From Amphibalanus amphitrite (lineage: Eukaryota; Arthropoda; Thecostraca; Balanomorpha; Balanidae), in contig NW_024881520.1 of assembly GCF_019059575.1 (NCBI RefSeq), positions 1,302,001 through 1,366,000 on the forward strand: a stretch of 64,000 bases of DNA, given 5' to 3'. This document shows positions 42,778-55,442 of the stretch, in pieces. The notes under the pieces were generated by a model that saw nothing but the letters and a program-made list of their open reading frames with translations, ran no database searches and was not told where the DNA came from. The stretch's first letter is position 1. Each line of letters begins with the position of its first letter. The position numbers and the translations under genes are program-made.

Positions 42778-45700
42778 ACAATAGAGACGCTGCAAAAGGT
42801 GGCATGCATCGAGCTAGCCGCAGCAGATGCACTCGATCCAAACATGGTGATGCCGGAAAAACGATCCAAACTGAGGGTTAACCGATTGCATGTGGATGAT
42901 ATTGAGGAAAGTGCCGTTTCATTGCTAGCCACAATTCGCTTCTGTTAGAATACCAACATAGTTTTGAGTGAGCCACCAGCCACCGACCGTTTCTGTGAGG
43001 TGACCTCTGCCGAGGCTCGTGAGCACCCCAGTCGGCCGGTCAGGGCGCCGCGGGACGACTTTCTCCCCACCCCGGCGTTGCGTCCAGCACCCATCGGAGA
43101 CCGTCGCGCCTGCGAAAGTGGACGCCGCTCGCGTCGCGCCCGCTCATTTCTATTGAGAGCACGCGCGCCTGTCCGGGGTGGCAGGGCGACCCGAGAGGCG
43201 CCTGAGCTGACCGGGACGGCCGGCCGGCGACGGCGGGCAGGAGTCGCCGAGACCAGGTCTAATGCCGGTGGCTTCTAAAACTTGAATAGGTGTCCCAGGT
43301 GGAAAGTCGTTTGTGTACAAGATCAGAAGCGGTGGCAGAAACATTGGTCATGGCATTGGTAAGGCCGTGGGTATCCACACCGCGTATGATCATCACCTAA
43401 GTTTATGAAGATACTCCAGATCTGTATCCGTTCAGCGAGCCTATAGGCACATTCATTGGTTCGCTTTTATCCAACCACAAAGGAAATCCACATCACATGC
43501 TCCAAATTCCTACCCAGGCCGATCAGCGAGGTGAAAGCGTGGTCGCGTGGAAAATATTTAATGCATGGGGTCGTTTATTTTTAACTATGCCCTCTACGAC
43601 GGCGGATCGTCCAGTCAGCTGAGCACCGGCCCCTTATTACTGTCTACATGAAGGGAGTCGGCGGGCGGAGTCGGGACGCTGCACACCGTTCGGCCTTGGG
43701 CGCGGCGTGTGAGGGTATTGTGGGCTGCCCAGCCCTGAAGGCAGCATCACATGAAATAACGAGCACTGTTGGTGAGACCGGCGCAACAGGAACGATGCAT
43801 GACAATAGAAGAGGTTGGCTGAGAACTTGAGAAAGAACATAGCAGATGAGAAAGCAGGGCAGAAGAGGAGATGGAGAGGAGTTTCGGGAAGGGGGTTGGC
43901 AGATCCTAAGTCGGCCGCCGCTTCCCTAATCAGCTGACCACGACCAAGAGCCAGGCTGCTGATTCCGCCGAAAACAAAACACCACTCAGGACGACCAGGC
44001 GTGCGATGGCGCCTAAAAAATCTCACCAACTTCAATGGATCTAGTCGACCTCGCATGAATCATCGGAGGGGTCCATCGGTAGAAGTCCGACGGCCTCACG
44101 GACAGAGTTTGTGCCCCTCAAGCTCCGGGCATCCACCACCAGCGTCAGTCAGTGTTTGTATGCAGGCGCCCAGTCGGCTGTATTCTGTCGGTGTTGTTTG
44201 CGCAGTTTACATAGAGCAGTCAGGAGGAAAGTGTGAGTAACACCGGTAGCCGGCGGTTTCACGCTAATGCCAGAGACACGACACTGTGAGTCGACAGCCG
44301 GCTGCGGGCTGCCTGACACGGCTGGTCTGGTCCTTTTGGTGTTGAAGACCAGCAATACGACAGGGACAGCAAGGCACGGAAGAGCACGGCATCCGTCCGA
44401 CTCAACGCGGCAGGTTATATAACAAGCGAACCGAACTGCAATCCGTTTATCATCAGCAGCTCCATCAGCCCAAATAAACCGTGCGGAAAAACATCATTAG
44501 ACAACCACTCATTATTAACAAACAACAAATGCCGCTGAAAACGATGTAAAACATCCACGGACCCCTCGGTGGCTGCCAATGGCCGTCCGTGCCACCAGAT
44601 GGCCCTGAGTAGACCGGACGCCGCGGCGATGCATGCAGCCGGCATAGCTGACCGCTGACATCAGCCCTGTTGTCTACTGCATGACAGCATGGCCGACGCC
44701 GCCCACAGCCGCCCCCACACCGCCCCAGACCGGGCCGGCGCTGGGAGAGAACACATGTTTATAACATACGTAACTCTGGTACATTGGAATCATTACTCAT
44801 AGTGCCACCGTAACGAGATATCAGACTCACTAGGGACGGTATTAGTCAGAGCGCCTGGCAGCCAGCGAGGTCAGGCCGTTTGCCTACCTAAGAGAGAGAC
44901 CCCCGAGAGACGTGCTATGTCCCGTCACAATCGAGAGTTGCACCTTCCGTCAGATCAGGAGACAATCGCGTCAGCAAGGTGCCTTTCTCCTTATACCATG
45001 AGCCATTCCTATCGGACCAAAAACCTAGGCGCCTAGCAGCCGCTCCCATGGGCCCGAGAGCTTTCTCGTATTCGTCCCTTCAAGTCAGGAGCCGTCCCGT
45101 CGTGCGACCACTCAAGGTTCGCCGGCCGGCGGCGTCTCCCGCCGGGCCGACCTCAAGGTGACCGCTGGCGCCGCCCAGCCGGCGTGCAGCGCTCGTCGCC
45201 GGCTCCAGACCGGCCCGCTCGCCCCTGTGCAGAGCCCTGCTCGGTGCAGCGGCCCAGGGGCCCTCGGGGCCGCCCCAGCCGGTCCCAGACTGCCGTCGAA
45301 GATGACCGTATTCGGAGGCGGCATGCCGCTCCTCCTGCAGAGTGGATCGTGGAGCTCGGTCGCGGTCCGGCGCGGCCACCTGGGGCGGAGGCGGCGGCGG
45401 CGGCGGCGGCTGGCTGGGCGGGGGCGTGCCGCTTCACTGGCATTTAAACAGCATCGTGACACAGTGCTATCCTTCCCCTGTCCGTCTGGCCACCGCAGCT
45501 CGGCAGTTACCGTAACAGCAGAGACCGAACCACGCCATCTGCGGTAGACAGTCACCACGGTGACGTGAACTTGCCGACGGTAATGAGAAATATACCTCAC
45601 TCCCCCTCTCCCCAGAAGGACAAGTCACACAGCTGACCCCGCCGGCGCAGACGCCGCGTCTGGCAGCCCTGCTGCGCCCATCTGGCAGCTCTCACCATGT

Positions 45701-45804
45701 GTGACGTCAGGGTGGTGACGGTCGCGAGACGCTGCAGAGCGCACACACAATCAGCCGCCCCTCTCAGCAGAATGAATCAGAGACAACGCACGGCTGGTAA
45801 GCCA

Positions 45805-45920
45805 GATTAGGCCCCCGTTGCCCGCGCCACTATCACCAAGCGTTCGCCTCAGTTGGCTGTCAGCGGCCGAAACCACTCGCGTCGGCTCGTTTGTAGGGTA
45901 GGACGGCCCCTAAAAAACGC
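45805..45920. repeat. 116-bp direct repeat, copy 1
   Basis: It runs from GATTAGGCCCCCGTTGCC to CCCCTAAAAAACGC and recurs, as far as I can align by eye without difference, at 46277-46392. The two copies flank a 356-bp segment that contains the 255-bp repeat at 46024-46278. This arrangement suggests a composite or nested retroelement remnant. Confidence 0.85.
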
Positions 45921-46023
45921 ACCGACGGAGTGATAACGACGAGGTATATGGTCGGGATTAAGGATATGCAGGTTTGACGAATCTCGAAGTCGCATCTATT
46001 AAATAGGTGAGGGTGGGTGGGAA

Positions 46024-46278
46024 ACTTCTCGCCCACTCTCTGCTCCACTCGCCGTCCGTCGCAGTCGACGACTGCCGTTCGCGCCTCTCGGCTCTGCTGC
46101 CAGCGGCGCGCCCGTTCCTACACTCCCCTTCGCACCACCCCTAGTCAGGGTCTGCTCCGCGTCTGTCGGCGGGGTGATTTATCTGTCTCCGACCCCCGTC
46201 TCCCTTTGCTCCGGTCACGTTCAGTGGCGCCCGGGCAGGGTCCTAACCTTCCATAGCCGCGTCGCCGCTATGAGTTGA
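46024..46278 (+). mobile_element. 255-bp dispersed repeat, LTR-like with primer-binding-site-like end, copy 1
   Basis: Gap-free and apparently identical to 51997-52251. Near its right end GTCACGTTCA is followed after one base by TGGCGCCCGGGCAGGG. A CA-ended LTR followed by TGGCGCC is the classic layout of a tRNA primer-binding site in LTR retrotransposons. No gag/pol frame is present. LTR identity is inference; the duplication itself is seen directly. Confidence 0.65.
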
Positions 46279-46392
46279 TTAGGCCCCCGTTGCCCGCGCC
46301 ACTATCACCAAGCGTTCGCCTCAGTTGGCTGTCAGCGGCCGAAACCACTCGCGTCGGCTCGTTTGTAGGGTAGGACGGCCCCTAAAAAACGC
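46277..46392. repeat. 116-bp direct repeat, copy 2
   Basis: Second copy of the sequence at 45805-45920, abutting the right end of the 255-bp repeat. Confidence 0.85.
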
Positions 46393-48444
46393 CAAATACA
46401 CCCAATGGAATGAAAAAGTCTTAGGCTAAGCGTCCGCTGCCCAAACCTTTCTCGATCTCTGCTGAGCAGTTAATGGTTTGACCACGAATCCGGGCACATG
46501 CCGCATGCGGAAAGGTTCCCAGTGTGTTCCGCTGGCGATGCCCGGTCTGTTATTGCGGCATGGCTCTTGGTGGTGAGTTTGGGTCGAACCCTTAGTTAGT
46601 GTGAACCGGGGCGGCGAGGGACTCCCTCCACCCCAAGGTCGGCTCCCGTCCTGAGTCAGCTGTGACTGGACCCCATACTCCCCGCACAGTGCCGCCAGTG
46701 ACTCACTGTCGACCCGCGTGGGGGCGCCGCGACCCACTAATGGAACGTGACCGTGTTCGGGGTGTTCGTTGGTCGTCTGCCTCTCGTGGCCGCCGGGGGA
46801 CCAGCGGGGGAGCCGGGTCGTGCGGCGTCGGCTGGTATCAGGTTGCGGCGGGCGGCCCGTCCCGCCGCTGTCGCCTGGTTTGAGGACCGTGGCGGCCCCA
46901 CTGTGGGCCTCTGTGGCCCCGCGGACGGTACCGGCAGGCGGGCCCGCGGCTGCCCCGGCGTTGACTGTCTCATCAGCCGGTCCGGTGTCGTGGCGGTGCC
47001 GGGGCTGTGCCAGCGGCCGGCGGCCGGCTCTGGCTCCGCCGATGGCTGTCTTTTCTGACTGGCGGTCGGCGCGGGCGGCCTTGGGGGGGGGGGGGGGGAG
47101 GGGCGACTGTGGTTCCCGGCGGCCCAGCCTATTTCGTTCGTTGCTATTCCGGTGTGTGTGAAGCCATGCCTGGACGCACTGCGGTCAGGGGGGGGGGGGG
47201 GGTCCGATCCGATGGTTTTGTCCCCGTGTCGGTCTTGGACCCCCGTGTTCACGGCCTCGGGGTTGCGAAGTTTAGCCCGGCACGCTTCCCGGCGCCTAAA
47301 CCGACGTCATCGGTGCTGGCTAAAATGGAATGCCGCGAATCTGGGATCAGTGGCCTGGTTTCGCCTTTGATATCGTGCTGCAGATTATCTAGTCGTCGGC
47401 AGCGGTCCCGTAGACCTATGTTGCGCGCAACTTAGCCGCGGCGTCGGCGGCGGACCCGGTTTACGTGCTCATACGACCGCACATACATAAATGAGGTTTG
47501 TATGGCCATGTGGCCGTGAATGACTGGTAGAAAAGGTTGTGCATGGATTCCGGTGCTGTGATGGCACCGCACGCAAAGCACAGTGCCTCACGGAAAATAG
47601 GAACGGTGCATTGTTAGCGTACTTTAAACGCACCTACCCAGGTACCTAAGAATCACGTGCTGTTCATGAGGCCTGTGAGCACGGGCGCCGATGACTTTTC
47701 TGCCGCTCCGTTCTGGCCTGCGGGATGACGACTTGCATGCCAGCGCATGTGGGGACTCACATTTGGCAGCTGCTCGCACGGGTTACCGTGGGTGGGCAGG
47801 GTTCGCGAAAGTGTCGGCTGCCAGCTTGCCGCAGATTGCAGTGTCGCGACGCTTACTCGGAGTCTCGAGATTGGGGAGCCGGCAGGCAGCGGCGTAGTCG
47901 GTGTAGTTGTGTCCGGGCATGATCTTGCATGCATTTTGTCTGTGCTTGCTCGATTCCTGCACTCAGAATGCACTTTGAGAGCAGTTTGAATAAAGACTCA
48001 ATTGAGCGCTGAGACCAGCCTCAAATGTGTCTGATTTTAAACGGTTTCAGTAAGGCTTCCTAAGGGCTCATGTACCCGAATACTGGATTCAAGCGATACC
48101 GAAACTGGGGTTCGGACTAGAAACTGGTTTCATAGTGAGACTAATTTTTTAAAAGCTTGACACCGAAAATAGGTACCGACTGAGCTCTGTTTCTGCGATC
48201 AATGGCGTTGCTCAGAAAATATTCTCAAAATGTGTGATCTGTTTTGAATCGGGGACATTAGCCCGAAACTGATCTCTGAGACCAAAAATGGAGAAACTGT
48301 TTTCTCAGTGTGTGCGGATTGTTCGTTCGGTCTCGTCTGCCACCGCTGAGCCCAGTGTTTCAGACATTGGACGAACGAAGTTCATAGTCTGTCGATAGCT
48401 AGATGCCTGTCGAGTTGCAGAGCAGCCGATGCATGACGCAGACC

Positions 48445-48508
48445 GGGTGTGTATGTGTGTGTGTGTGGGGGGGGGGGGTGCGTGTGTGTGTGTGTGTGCG
48501 TGTGTGTT
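48445..48508. repeat. (GT)n / poly-G simple repeat
   Basis: TGTG-rich dinucleotide tract interrupted by a run of G at about 48468-48478. Confidence 0.9.
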
Positions 48509-48520
48509 AAGCGCAAAGTG

Positions 48521-48670
48521 GCCGAGGCGTCGGCAGCGGACCAGGTGTGTAGTGAAGACAGAGTGGCCGAGGCGTCGGCAGCGGACCAGGTGTGTAGTGA
48601 AGACAGAGTAGCCGAGGCGTCGGCAGCGGACCAGGTGTGTAGTGTAAACAGAGTAGCCGAGGCGTCGGCG
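48521..48670. repeat. 45-bp minisatellite, four copies
   Basis: Copies start at 48521, 48566, 48611 and 48656 with the core GCCGAGGCGTCGGCAGCGGA. The 45-bp period keeps several frames open without any gene being implied. It belongs to the same family as the array at 49490-51550. Confidence 0.93.
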
Positions 48671-49005
48671 CCGGACCGGATGTATGCGTATGTCGATGCA
48701 GAAATACGGAGGCGGCCACTTAGAAAATACTTGAGACCTTTTTACAAAGAGACTCCTTGAGTGCTAAACCGAGCCTCCAAGGTGACTGGCTGAGATGTGT
48801 TTCTGCGGCAGCGTATGTCCATCAAGTTGCGTTCGGAAGCGCTTCTCGAAATGCGTGGTCTGTTTTGACAAGGGGCATTATCCTAAAGCTGGTCTCTGAG
48901 GCAAAAAAAAAGAGATGCTGTTTTCCAGTCCCGGCGAAGAAAAAAAAAAGAATGTCGAGTTGCAGAGCAGCCGAGGCGTCGGCGGCGAACCTGTTGTATA
49001 TGTAT

Positions 49006-49066
49006 CTACGTATGTATGTATGTATGTATGTATGTATGTATGTATGTATGTATGTATGTATGTATT
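49006..49066. repeat. (TGTA)n microsatellite
   Basis: About 15 perfect copies of the tetranucleotide. Confidence 0.96.
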
Positions 49067-49489
49067 CACGTCATAGGGCACATCCCCGTAATTGAGGCTT
49101 TCCTGTACCCTGGAGTCGTTAATATAAAACAGACGATCAGTTGGGTCAGCATACACATACATACACATGCACACACGTGCACCCACATGCACACATCTAA
49201 CCAACCCCCCACGTTGCCTCGTCAACAAGTGCTGCTTTATCTCGCTATTGAAGCGGCTCCCAGGCAGGTTTCGTGTCACGCTTAGCAAGATGTTATATGC
49301 GATGACAATAGCGTGTCTGAACTACGCCTGCCAGACTCCAATCGAATCGCCGGCGTGACTAAATGGTCTGCGTTCCGTGTTGTACGGTACGGCGGTGAAC
49401 ATCTCCACGAGTGACCAGGTCGCCGGCGATCGACTCAGGCTCTGATGTCACTAAAATGCGCTTTAGTAAGCTAAGTGCCTACCGTGTTG

Positions 49490-51550
49490 CAGAGGGCCGA
49501 GGTGACGGCGGCGCACCTGGCCCTGTAAATTGCAGAGTAGCCGAGGCGTCGGCGGCGGGCCTGATGCGTGTGCATGGGTTGCAGATTAGCCGAGGCGCCG
49601 GTGGCGGACCCGATGTGTGCAGGGGTTACAGTGCAGCCCAGGCGTCGGCGGCGGGCCCGATGTATGTGCATGAGTTGCAGAGTAGCTGAGGCGTCGGCGG
49701 CGGTCCTGATGTACTTACGTGCAAGGGTTGCAGCGTAGCCGAGGCGTCAGTGGCGGACCTGATGCGTGTGCGTGAGTTGCAGAGTAGCCGAGGCGTCGGC
49801 GGCGGGCCTGATGTATGTGCCGTTGCAGAGTAGCCGAGGCGTCGGCGGCGGACCTGATGCATGTGCAGTTGCAGAGAAGCCGAGGCGTCGGCGGCGGACC
49901 TGATGTATGTGCCGTTGCGGAGTAACCGAGGCGTCGGGGGCGGACCTCATGCATGTGTGTGAGTTGCAGAGTAGCCGAGGCGTCGGCGGCGGACCTCATG
50001 TACGTGCGAACATGGGTGGAGAATTGTTTTCAAAGTTGGTATGGCGCCAGTTGCTTGAAACAATACTATCGTGTTTTATTCTTATCAAACTGAAAACCTT
50101 AAATTTCGTAGCTTTTACCCTGAAAAAGTTGGTATGGCATTGCCATACCATCTTTTAAGTTGGTGTGGCGCGTGCCATGCCTGCCATACCATATTCTCGA
50201 CCCATGCCGGTGCAGAGTTTATGGGGTGGCTGAGGCTATACGACGGCGAGCCTGATGTGTGTGCATGAGTAGCAGAGGAGCCGAGGCGTCGGCGGCGGAC
50301 CTGATGCAAGTGCATGAGTTGCAGAGTAGCCGAGGCGTCGGCGGCGGACCTGATGTATGTGCGTGATTTGCAGAGTAGCCGAGGCGTCGGCGGCGGACCT
50401 GATGTATGTGCGTGATTTGCAGAGTGGCCGGGGCGTTGTCGGCGAACCTGATGTGTGTGCGTGGGTTGCAGAGTAGCCGAGGCGTCGGTGGCGGACCTGG
50501 TGTATGTGCAGTGCAGAGTAGTGATGTCAACTACGGAAAATCGGAATACCGATACCAAACCAAGTACCAACCTAGGGTGCATTATACCAACAAATTACCG
50601 AACACATTAGGAATCAAATACCAAGTACCGAGTTGGTATCAGTATGGTATCGGTATACCGAAAAGTTGTATCCGAGGACATCTCTACTGCAGAGTAGCCG
50701 AGGCGTCGGCGGCGGACCTGATGCATGTGGGTGCCGAGGCGTCGGCGGCGGACCTGATGTATGTGCGGTGCAGAGTAGGACGTCGACTACGGAAAAATCG
50801 GAATACCGATACCAAACCAAGTACCAACCTAGGGTGCATTATACCAACAAAATACCGAACACATTAGGAATCAAATAGCAAGTACCGAGTTGGTATCAGT
50901 ATGGTATCGGTATACCGAAAAGTTGTATCCGAGGACATCTCTACTGCAGAGTAGCCGAGGCGTCGGCGGCGGACCTGATGCATGTGGGTGCCGAGGCGTC
51001 GGCGGCGGACCTGATGTATGTGCGGTGCAGAGTAGGACGTCGACTACGGAAAATCGGAATACCGATACAAAACCAAGTACCAACCTAGGGTGCATTATAC
51101 CAACAAAATACCGAACACATTAGGAATCAAATAGCAAGTACCGAGTTGGTATCAGTATGGTATCGGTATACCGAAAAGTTGTATCCGAGGACATCTCTAC
51201 TGCAGAGTAGCCGAGGCGTCGGCGGCGGACCTGATGCATGTGCGTGCCGAGGCGTCGGCGGCGGACCTGATGCATGTGCGTGCCGAGGCGTCGGCGGCGG
51301 ACCTGATGCATGTGCGTGCCGAGGCGTCGGCGGCGGACCTGATGTATGTGCGTGCCGAGGCGTCGGCGGCGGACCTGATGCATGTGCATGAGTATTTATG
51401 TGCGTGAGTTGCAGAGTAGCCGAGGCGTCGGCAGCGGGCTTGATGTATGTGCAGTGCGGAGTAGCCGGGGCGTCGGACGCATTGCAGTTGCAGAGTAGCC
51501 GAGGGGTCGGCGGCGGACCTGATGTGTGTGCATGAGTTGTAGGGTGGCCG
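49490..51550. repeat. GC-rich minisatellite field (36-50-bp units)
   Basis: About 30 copies of a unit with core GCCGAGGCGTCGGCGGCGGA followed by CCTGATGTATGTGCGTGAG and TTGCAGAGTA. Spacing is about 50 bp near 49.5 kb and 36 bp at 51246-51390. A 256-bp higher-order unit (50519-51210) includes an amplified transposon-like segment. Isolated copies also appear at about 47430 and 48970. Confidence 0.92.
50519..50686. mobile_element. Small hAT-like MITE (168 bp), first of three amplified copies
   Basis: It starts TAGTGATGTCAACTACGG and ends GAGGACATCTCTA, so the ends are an imperfect inverted repeat. Flanks are GTGCAGAG (50511-50518) and CTGCAGAG (50687-50694), an 8-bp duplication with one mismatch. 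The interior is rich in short inverted GGTATCGGTATACC/GGAATACCGATACC pairs. Copies follow at about 50775 and 51031 with minisatellite between them. Confidence 0.65.
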
Positions 51551-51996
51551 GAACCAGGTGTTTTGTGTGTATCGCGTCGCAGGTTGGGGTGCCGCGTTGC
51601 ACGACCCTTCAAAGCGTGCCTACCAGGCTCCCCGGTTTCCTTTACGATTGTGTGTGCGCTTAGTATGCCTCTGAATAGATGCGCGTCAGTCGCCTGGGAA
51701 CCATCCTCATGGTGGCGCCGCGTCAGTCGCCGGGCAACCATCCTCGTGGTGTCGCCGCCAAGGAACCGCACTCCGCTGTACGTACCCCCGAGCCGTGCTC
51801 GATACGCCTCACCTGCCGTGCCGGCGTTAGTGTGCCTGACCATAGAATCCTTGTAGCCGTTGGTACTCCCCACAGCTTCCCTGGCTCCCTTCTCGCTCGC
51901 TCTCCGCTCCACTCGCCGGCGGCCATGTCGGCGTTAAGGAGTGCGTGATCGGATAATCCTCGTAGCCGTTGGCACTCCACACGGATTCCTTAGCTC

Positions 51997-52251
51997 ACTT
52001 CTCGCCCACTCTCTGCTCCACTCGCCGTCCGTCGCAGTCGACGACTGCCGTTCGCGCCTCTCGGCTCTGCTGCCAGCGGCGCGCCCGTTCCTACACTCCC
52101 CTTCGCACCACCCCTAGTCAGGGTCTGCTCCGCGTCTGTCGGCGGGGTGATTTATCTGTCTCCGACCCCCGTCTCCCTTTGCTCCGGTCACGTTCAGTGG
52201 CGCCCGGGCAGGGTCCTAACCTTCCATAGCCGCGTCGCCGCTATGAGTTGA
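51997..52251 (+). mobile_element. 255-bp dispersed repeat, LTR-like, copy 2
   Basis: Same sequence as 46024-46278, including the TGGCGCCCGGGCAGGG stretch. Just upstream, 51850-51930 resembles 51961-52035 (CGTAGCCGTTGGCACTCC... then CTCGCCCACTCTCTGCTCC), a diverged partial tandem copy. Sequence beyond the right end differs from copy 1. Confidence 0.65.
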
Positions 52252-53613
52252 CTAGCGGAGGATGAAAAAGGCCAACCGCCTTGCAGCGCGGCGCTTTTTA
52301 TTGATAGACGATTAGATCTAAATTGAAAACGAGACAGCCGAGTAAGTGCTTTCAATGGAGGTGCTAAGGTACCAGAAGAAGTGATCGGCTTTGCATCAGG
52401 CATTTTGATGAGCTGGTCAGTCCTAAATCCGGGCCATATAAGGCCCAGACCAAGGCTGCCAGCATAATTCAACCGTTTCTATGTATCGACTGAGCAGCAG
52501 AGCTGATCTTTAATGCATCACGCGGGACTGAGCAGTGATTCACGACTAAACAGAGCCTCCGACTCCGGCAGCGACACCGAACAGATACCTGCTGACGCTG
52601 GAGTGACACGCCACGTCATGACCAATATTGGAACTGAGCTAACACCCGCGTCCTGTCAGCGGCACTGAACTGACAGCCCCCGAGACACCGGGTGTCAAAT
52701 CCCAAGAGCTCCATGTGACCAATCAGGGCTGAATATAGACCCGACCGACAGAACACCGGATTACTCGCTCCCGACCGGTCACAGCCGTCGCCACACCCAG
52801 TGCTGCTCCGGGCAGGCAAGGCCGCGACCTCGGACACAGAGGTCACGGGTCAGGTGACCCTTGTTACCCTAAACACCACATTGCCGGCATGCTATGCGGA
52901 ACTCGGGTCAAAGGTACAACATGGGCTGACATACCAATCACGCCGCCAACAGAGACGCAGATGGTCTCCCGGCCAACGCCCATCGGCGAACAGGGCGTCG
53001 TGATGAGTCACCCGCCGTGGGATGATGCCCAGATTGCATTACGTCATCGATGACGTCCCTGGTAACGTATGGACGTCAATCAGTAGGTATGGAAGGATAA
53101 GTCACCTAATGATCGCTCAGTCAACAGTGGGTATTCGCCGGCGTTCTTTTCAACCACACGCAAACAACACAGACACTGGATGAGACCGGCATACTGGGCT
53201 AAGAACTTGAGAGACGCTGGCGAAACCTCGCCTATTTAGGCGTGACATCGAGCCAACGTAAAACTGCAGCAACCGCTACATTCAGAATCCCGCCAAACGG
53301 ACCGGCACGGCTCTTCACCAGACGCCGCCTTTCCCACGCTCCGCGTGTCAACTGTGATGCGCCGCAGGAACCCAGACAACCAGCGGTTCTTACGCCACTT
53401 TTTCCGGCCGACATCCCCCCAGCATCTCAAGCAGCTGCATGTGGTTAGTCTGACCGCCTTGCTCCGACAAGAGGCGAGTACTCGAGCCAACAAAAGAGAA
53501 AGTGACCGTCCAGCCAGCCGAATGCTGTTGATAAAAAGGTGACCAGGCGCCTGGCCAGATGACCGTACGGCCTGAGTCGACTCGCACCACCAGCGCTGCC
53601 ACTTTTTGCCCAG

Positions 53614-53654
53614 GGCGGGGGCGGCGGCGGGGGCGGGGGCGGGGGGGGGGGGCG
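53614..53654. repeat. G-rich tract, potential G-quadruplex
   Basis: About 40 bp almost entirely of GGGGC/GGC blocks ending in a run of about 12 G. Similar G or C runs occur at about 47081-47098, 47189-47202, 59202-59216 and 63101-63114. Confidence 0.7.
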
Positions 53655-53825
53655 TCACCGCGTTAAGCCGACGTTTTTCAGGGGTCGACCGCCTTTCATT
53701 GGGTGTGCAGACAACGTGACACGGGCCATCAGATGGGCTGTCGGGCGTCGGCACCCACGCGCGCAGAGCCCATCCCAGGGAGGAGCCTCTATCCGGCGGA
53801 GAGGGTGACAGAGGAGGGAGTGGAG

Positions 53826-53828
<3 letters not shown>

Positions 53829-53877
<49 letters not shown>
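53829..53877. repeat. (GA)n microsatellite
   Basis: Uninterrupted GA dinucleotide array of about 48 bp. Confidence 0.97.
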
Positions 53878-53880
<3 letters not shown>

Positions 53881-55372
53881 ATGGAGGGAGAGGGAGAGGG
53901 AGAGAGAATGAGACAGATGTCCATCCCGCCCACACCCAAACCCCGAGTTTGTCGGAGCGTGCTCGCCGCCACCGCCTCTAACCCGGAGAGGAAGAGGGAT
54001 AGAAGAGAAGGAGAGAGCGACCGTGCTCCTTCAGCCTTTGCGTGGCTCATTAGGTCTGTCTAAGCGGCCCCCGGCGCGGTCGGACCGACACGGAACCAAT
54101 TACCGCGTACGTGCCGCCGAGCTCCGAGAGGTGGCCGGGGCAGCAGCCGGCGGCGGGGGCGGCCGGTCGACCGGCACGGCGGGCTGATCAGTTCGACCTC
54201 TGCCTCTCCTCTGTGGCCGTCAGCACGGCCAGAGCTGCTGATTTGGCCGGCCGACTGCTGCAGGCTGCCCCTGACACGGACCTGGGGGAGTTCGGAGGGT
54301 GGGCTGCCGGCCACTCCAGCACACCCCCGCAGATCACGCTCGACAGAGAGGCTGGGCATTCCACCTTACCAGTCAATGAAGTGACACTGCCGGCCGCGGT
54401 TTTAAGTCTAGCACGCAGACAGATGCTGTCTTGTTTCCGACATGATGCAAGGATAACCATGAGGGGAGACACAGCCAAAAGGGCGGGCCAGACATCGGAG
54501 AAGCAAGAAGGGCGGCGCCCGGTGAAGCGAAAACTGAAACCGGTAAACTGAGGGCGGCGGCAGGGCGTGGGCACGTCCTCTGTAAGGGCTGGAGCGTAGG
54601 CGACACACCCATATTCGGGCACGAGACTTCAGGGGGCGGCAGCCGAGGTGGGCCGAAGTAACGACCGCACAGGTGTTCCAACCAGGAAACAGCCCAAGCA
54701 TGCGGTAGCCTATAAGACACCAACCAGACTGACGGCTCAAAACGCATCTATTTGCGTGAACAGCAGTGGCGCGTGCACTATCCGATCAAGAGATCAACTC
54801 AGACAATGCGGCGTGGCAATCAACTGGTGGACATTCCCGGCAGCTTACGCAACATAAACTCGTTGATCCGGTGGCGATTTTAGCGTGTAGCGCTCGTCTG
54901 ATAAGCATCCGAGGGCTGCCACCGGGAGATGGGGTGGCCGGCGGCCGGCCTGTCCGCCCAGAAAGGGGGAGGGGGACGCAGCCGTCATCCGGTGCAACAA
55001 GTCGGCCCCGCCCCGAGCGAGCCACCGTCGTCTGTTCTTGTTTTCTATACTCGTCGCCTCAACGTCCCGCACTCGCCACTCACTTCTGATGGTAAACAGA
55101 GAGGTGACCTCCTCTCCTCCCCTCCTCAGACGCTACTTGTGATGGATGAAATGCGGCTCAACAGCGGCGGCGCGGAGCCGCGGCCGCCACATCGGCTCGG
55201 ACAATCGCTCGGACATCGCACATGCTGAGTGGCGGAGCGGGCATTATTCTGCTCAGCGCGCCGGGCGGACCGATGTCAGGTCAGACTTCAGATGAGATGC
55301 GCACGAGCGACCGTCCTGCGGCCGGGTATGGAGAAGCAGCGAAGGACGGTGGACAGTCCAGGGTGACGAGAG

Positions 55373-55376
<4 letters not shown>

Positions 55377-55441
<65 letters not shown>
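55377..55441. repeat. (GA)n microsatellite
   Basis: Uninterrupted GA array of about 64 bp, about 1 kb from the small upstream exon at 56395. Confidence 0.97.

Positions 55442-55442
<1 letters not shown>

Noticed and set aside
42760-42948. Plus-strand frame with IELAAADALDPNMVMPEKRS
   Set aside because: Mildly protein-like, but only 62 codons, without splice context or recognised family; may be a transposon crumb.
48507-51912. Minus-strand frames with HTSGPPPTPRLLCN repeats
   Set aside because: They arise from the GC-rich minisatellite, whose 45-bp period keeps frames open; unit lengths vary (36-50 bp) without frame maintenance and there is no gene context.
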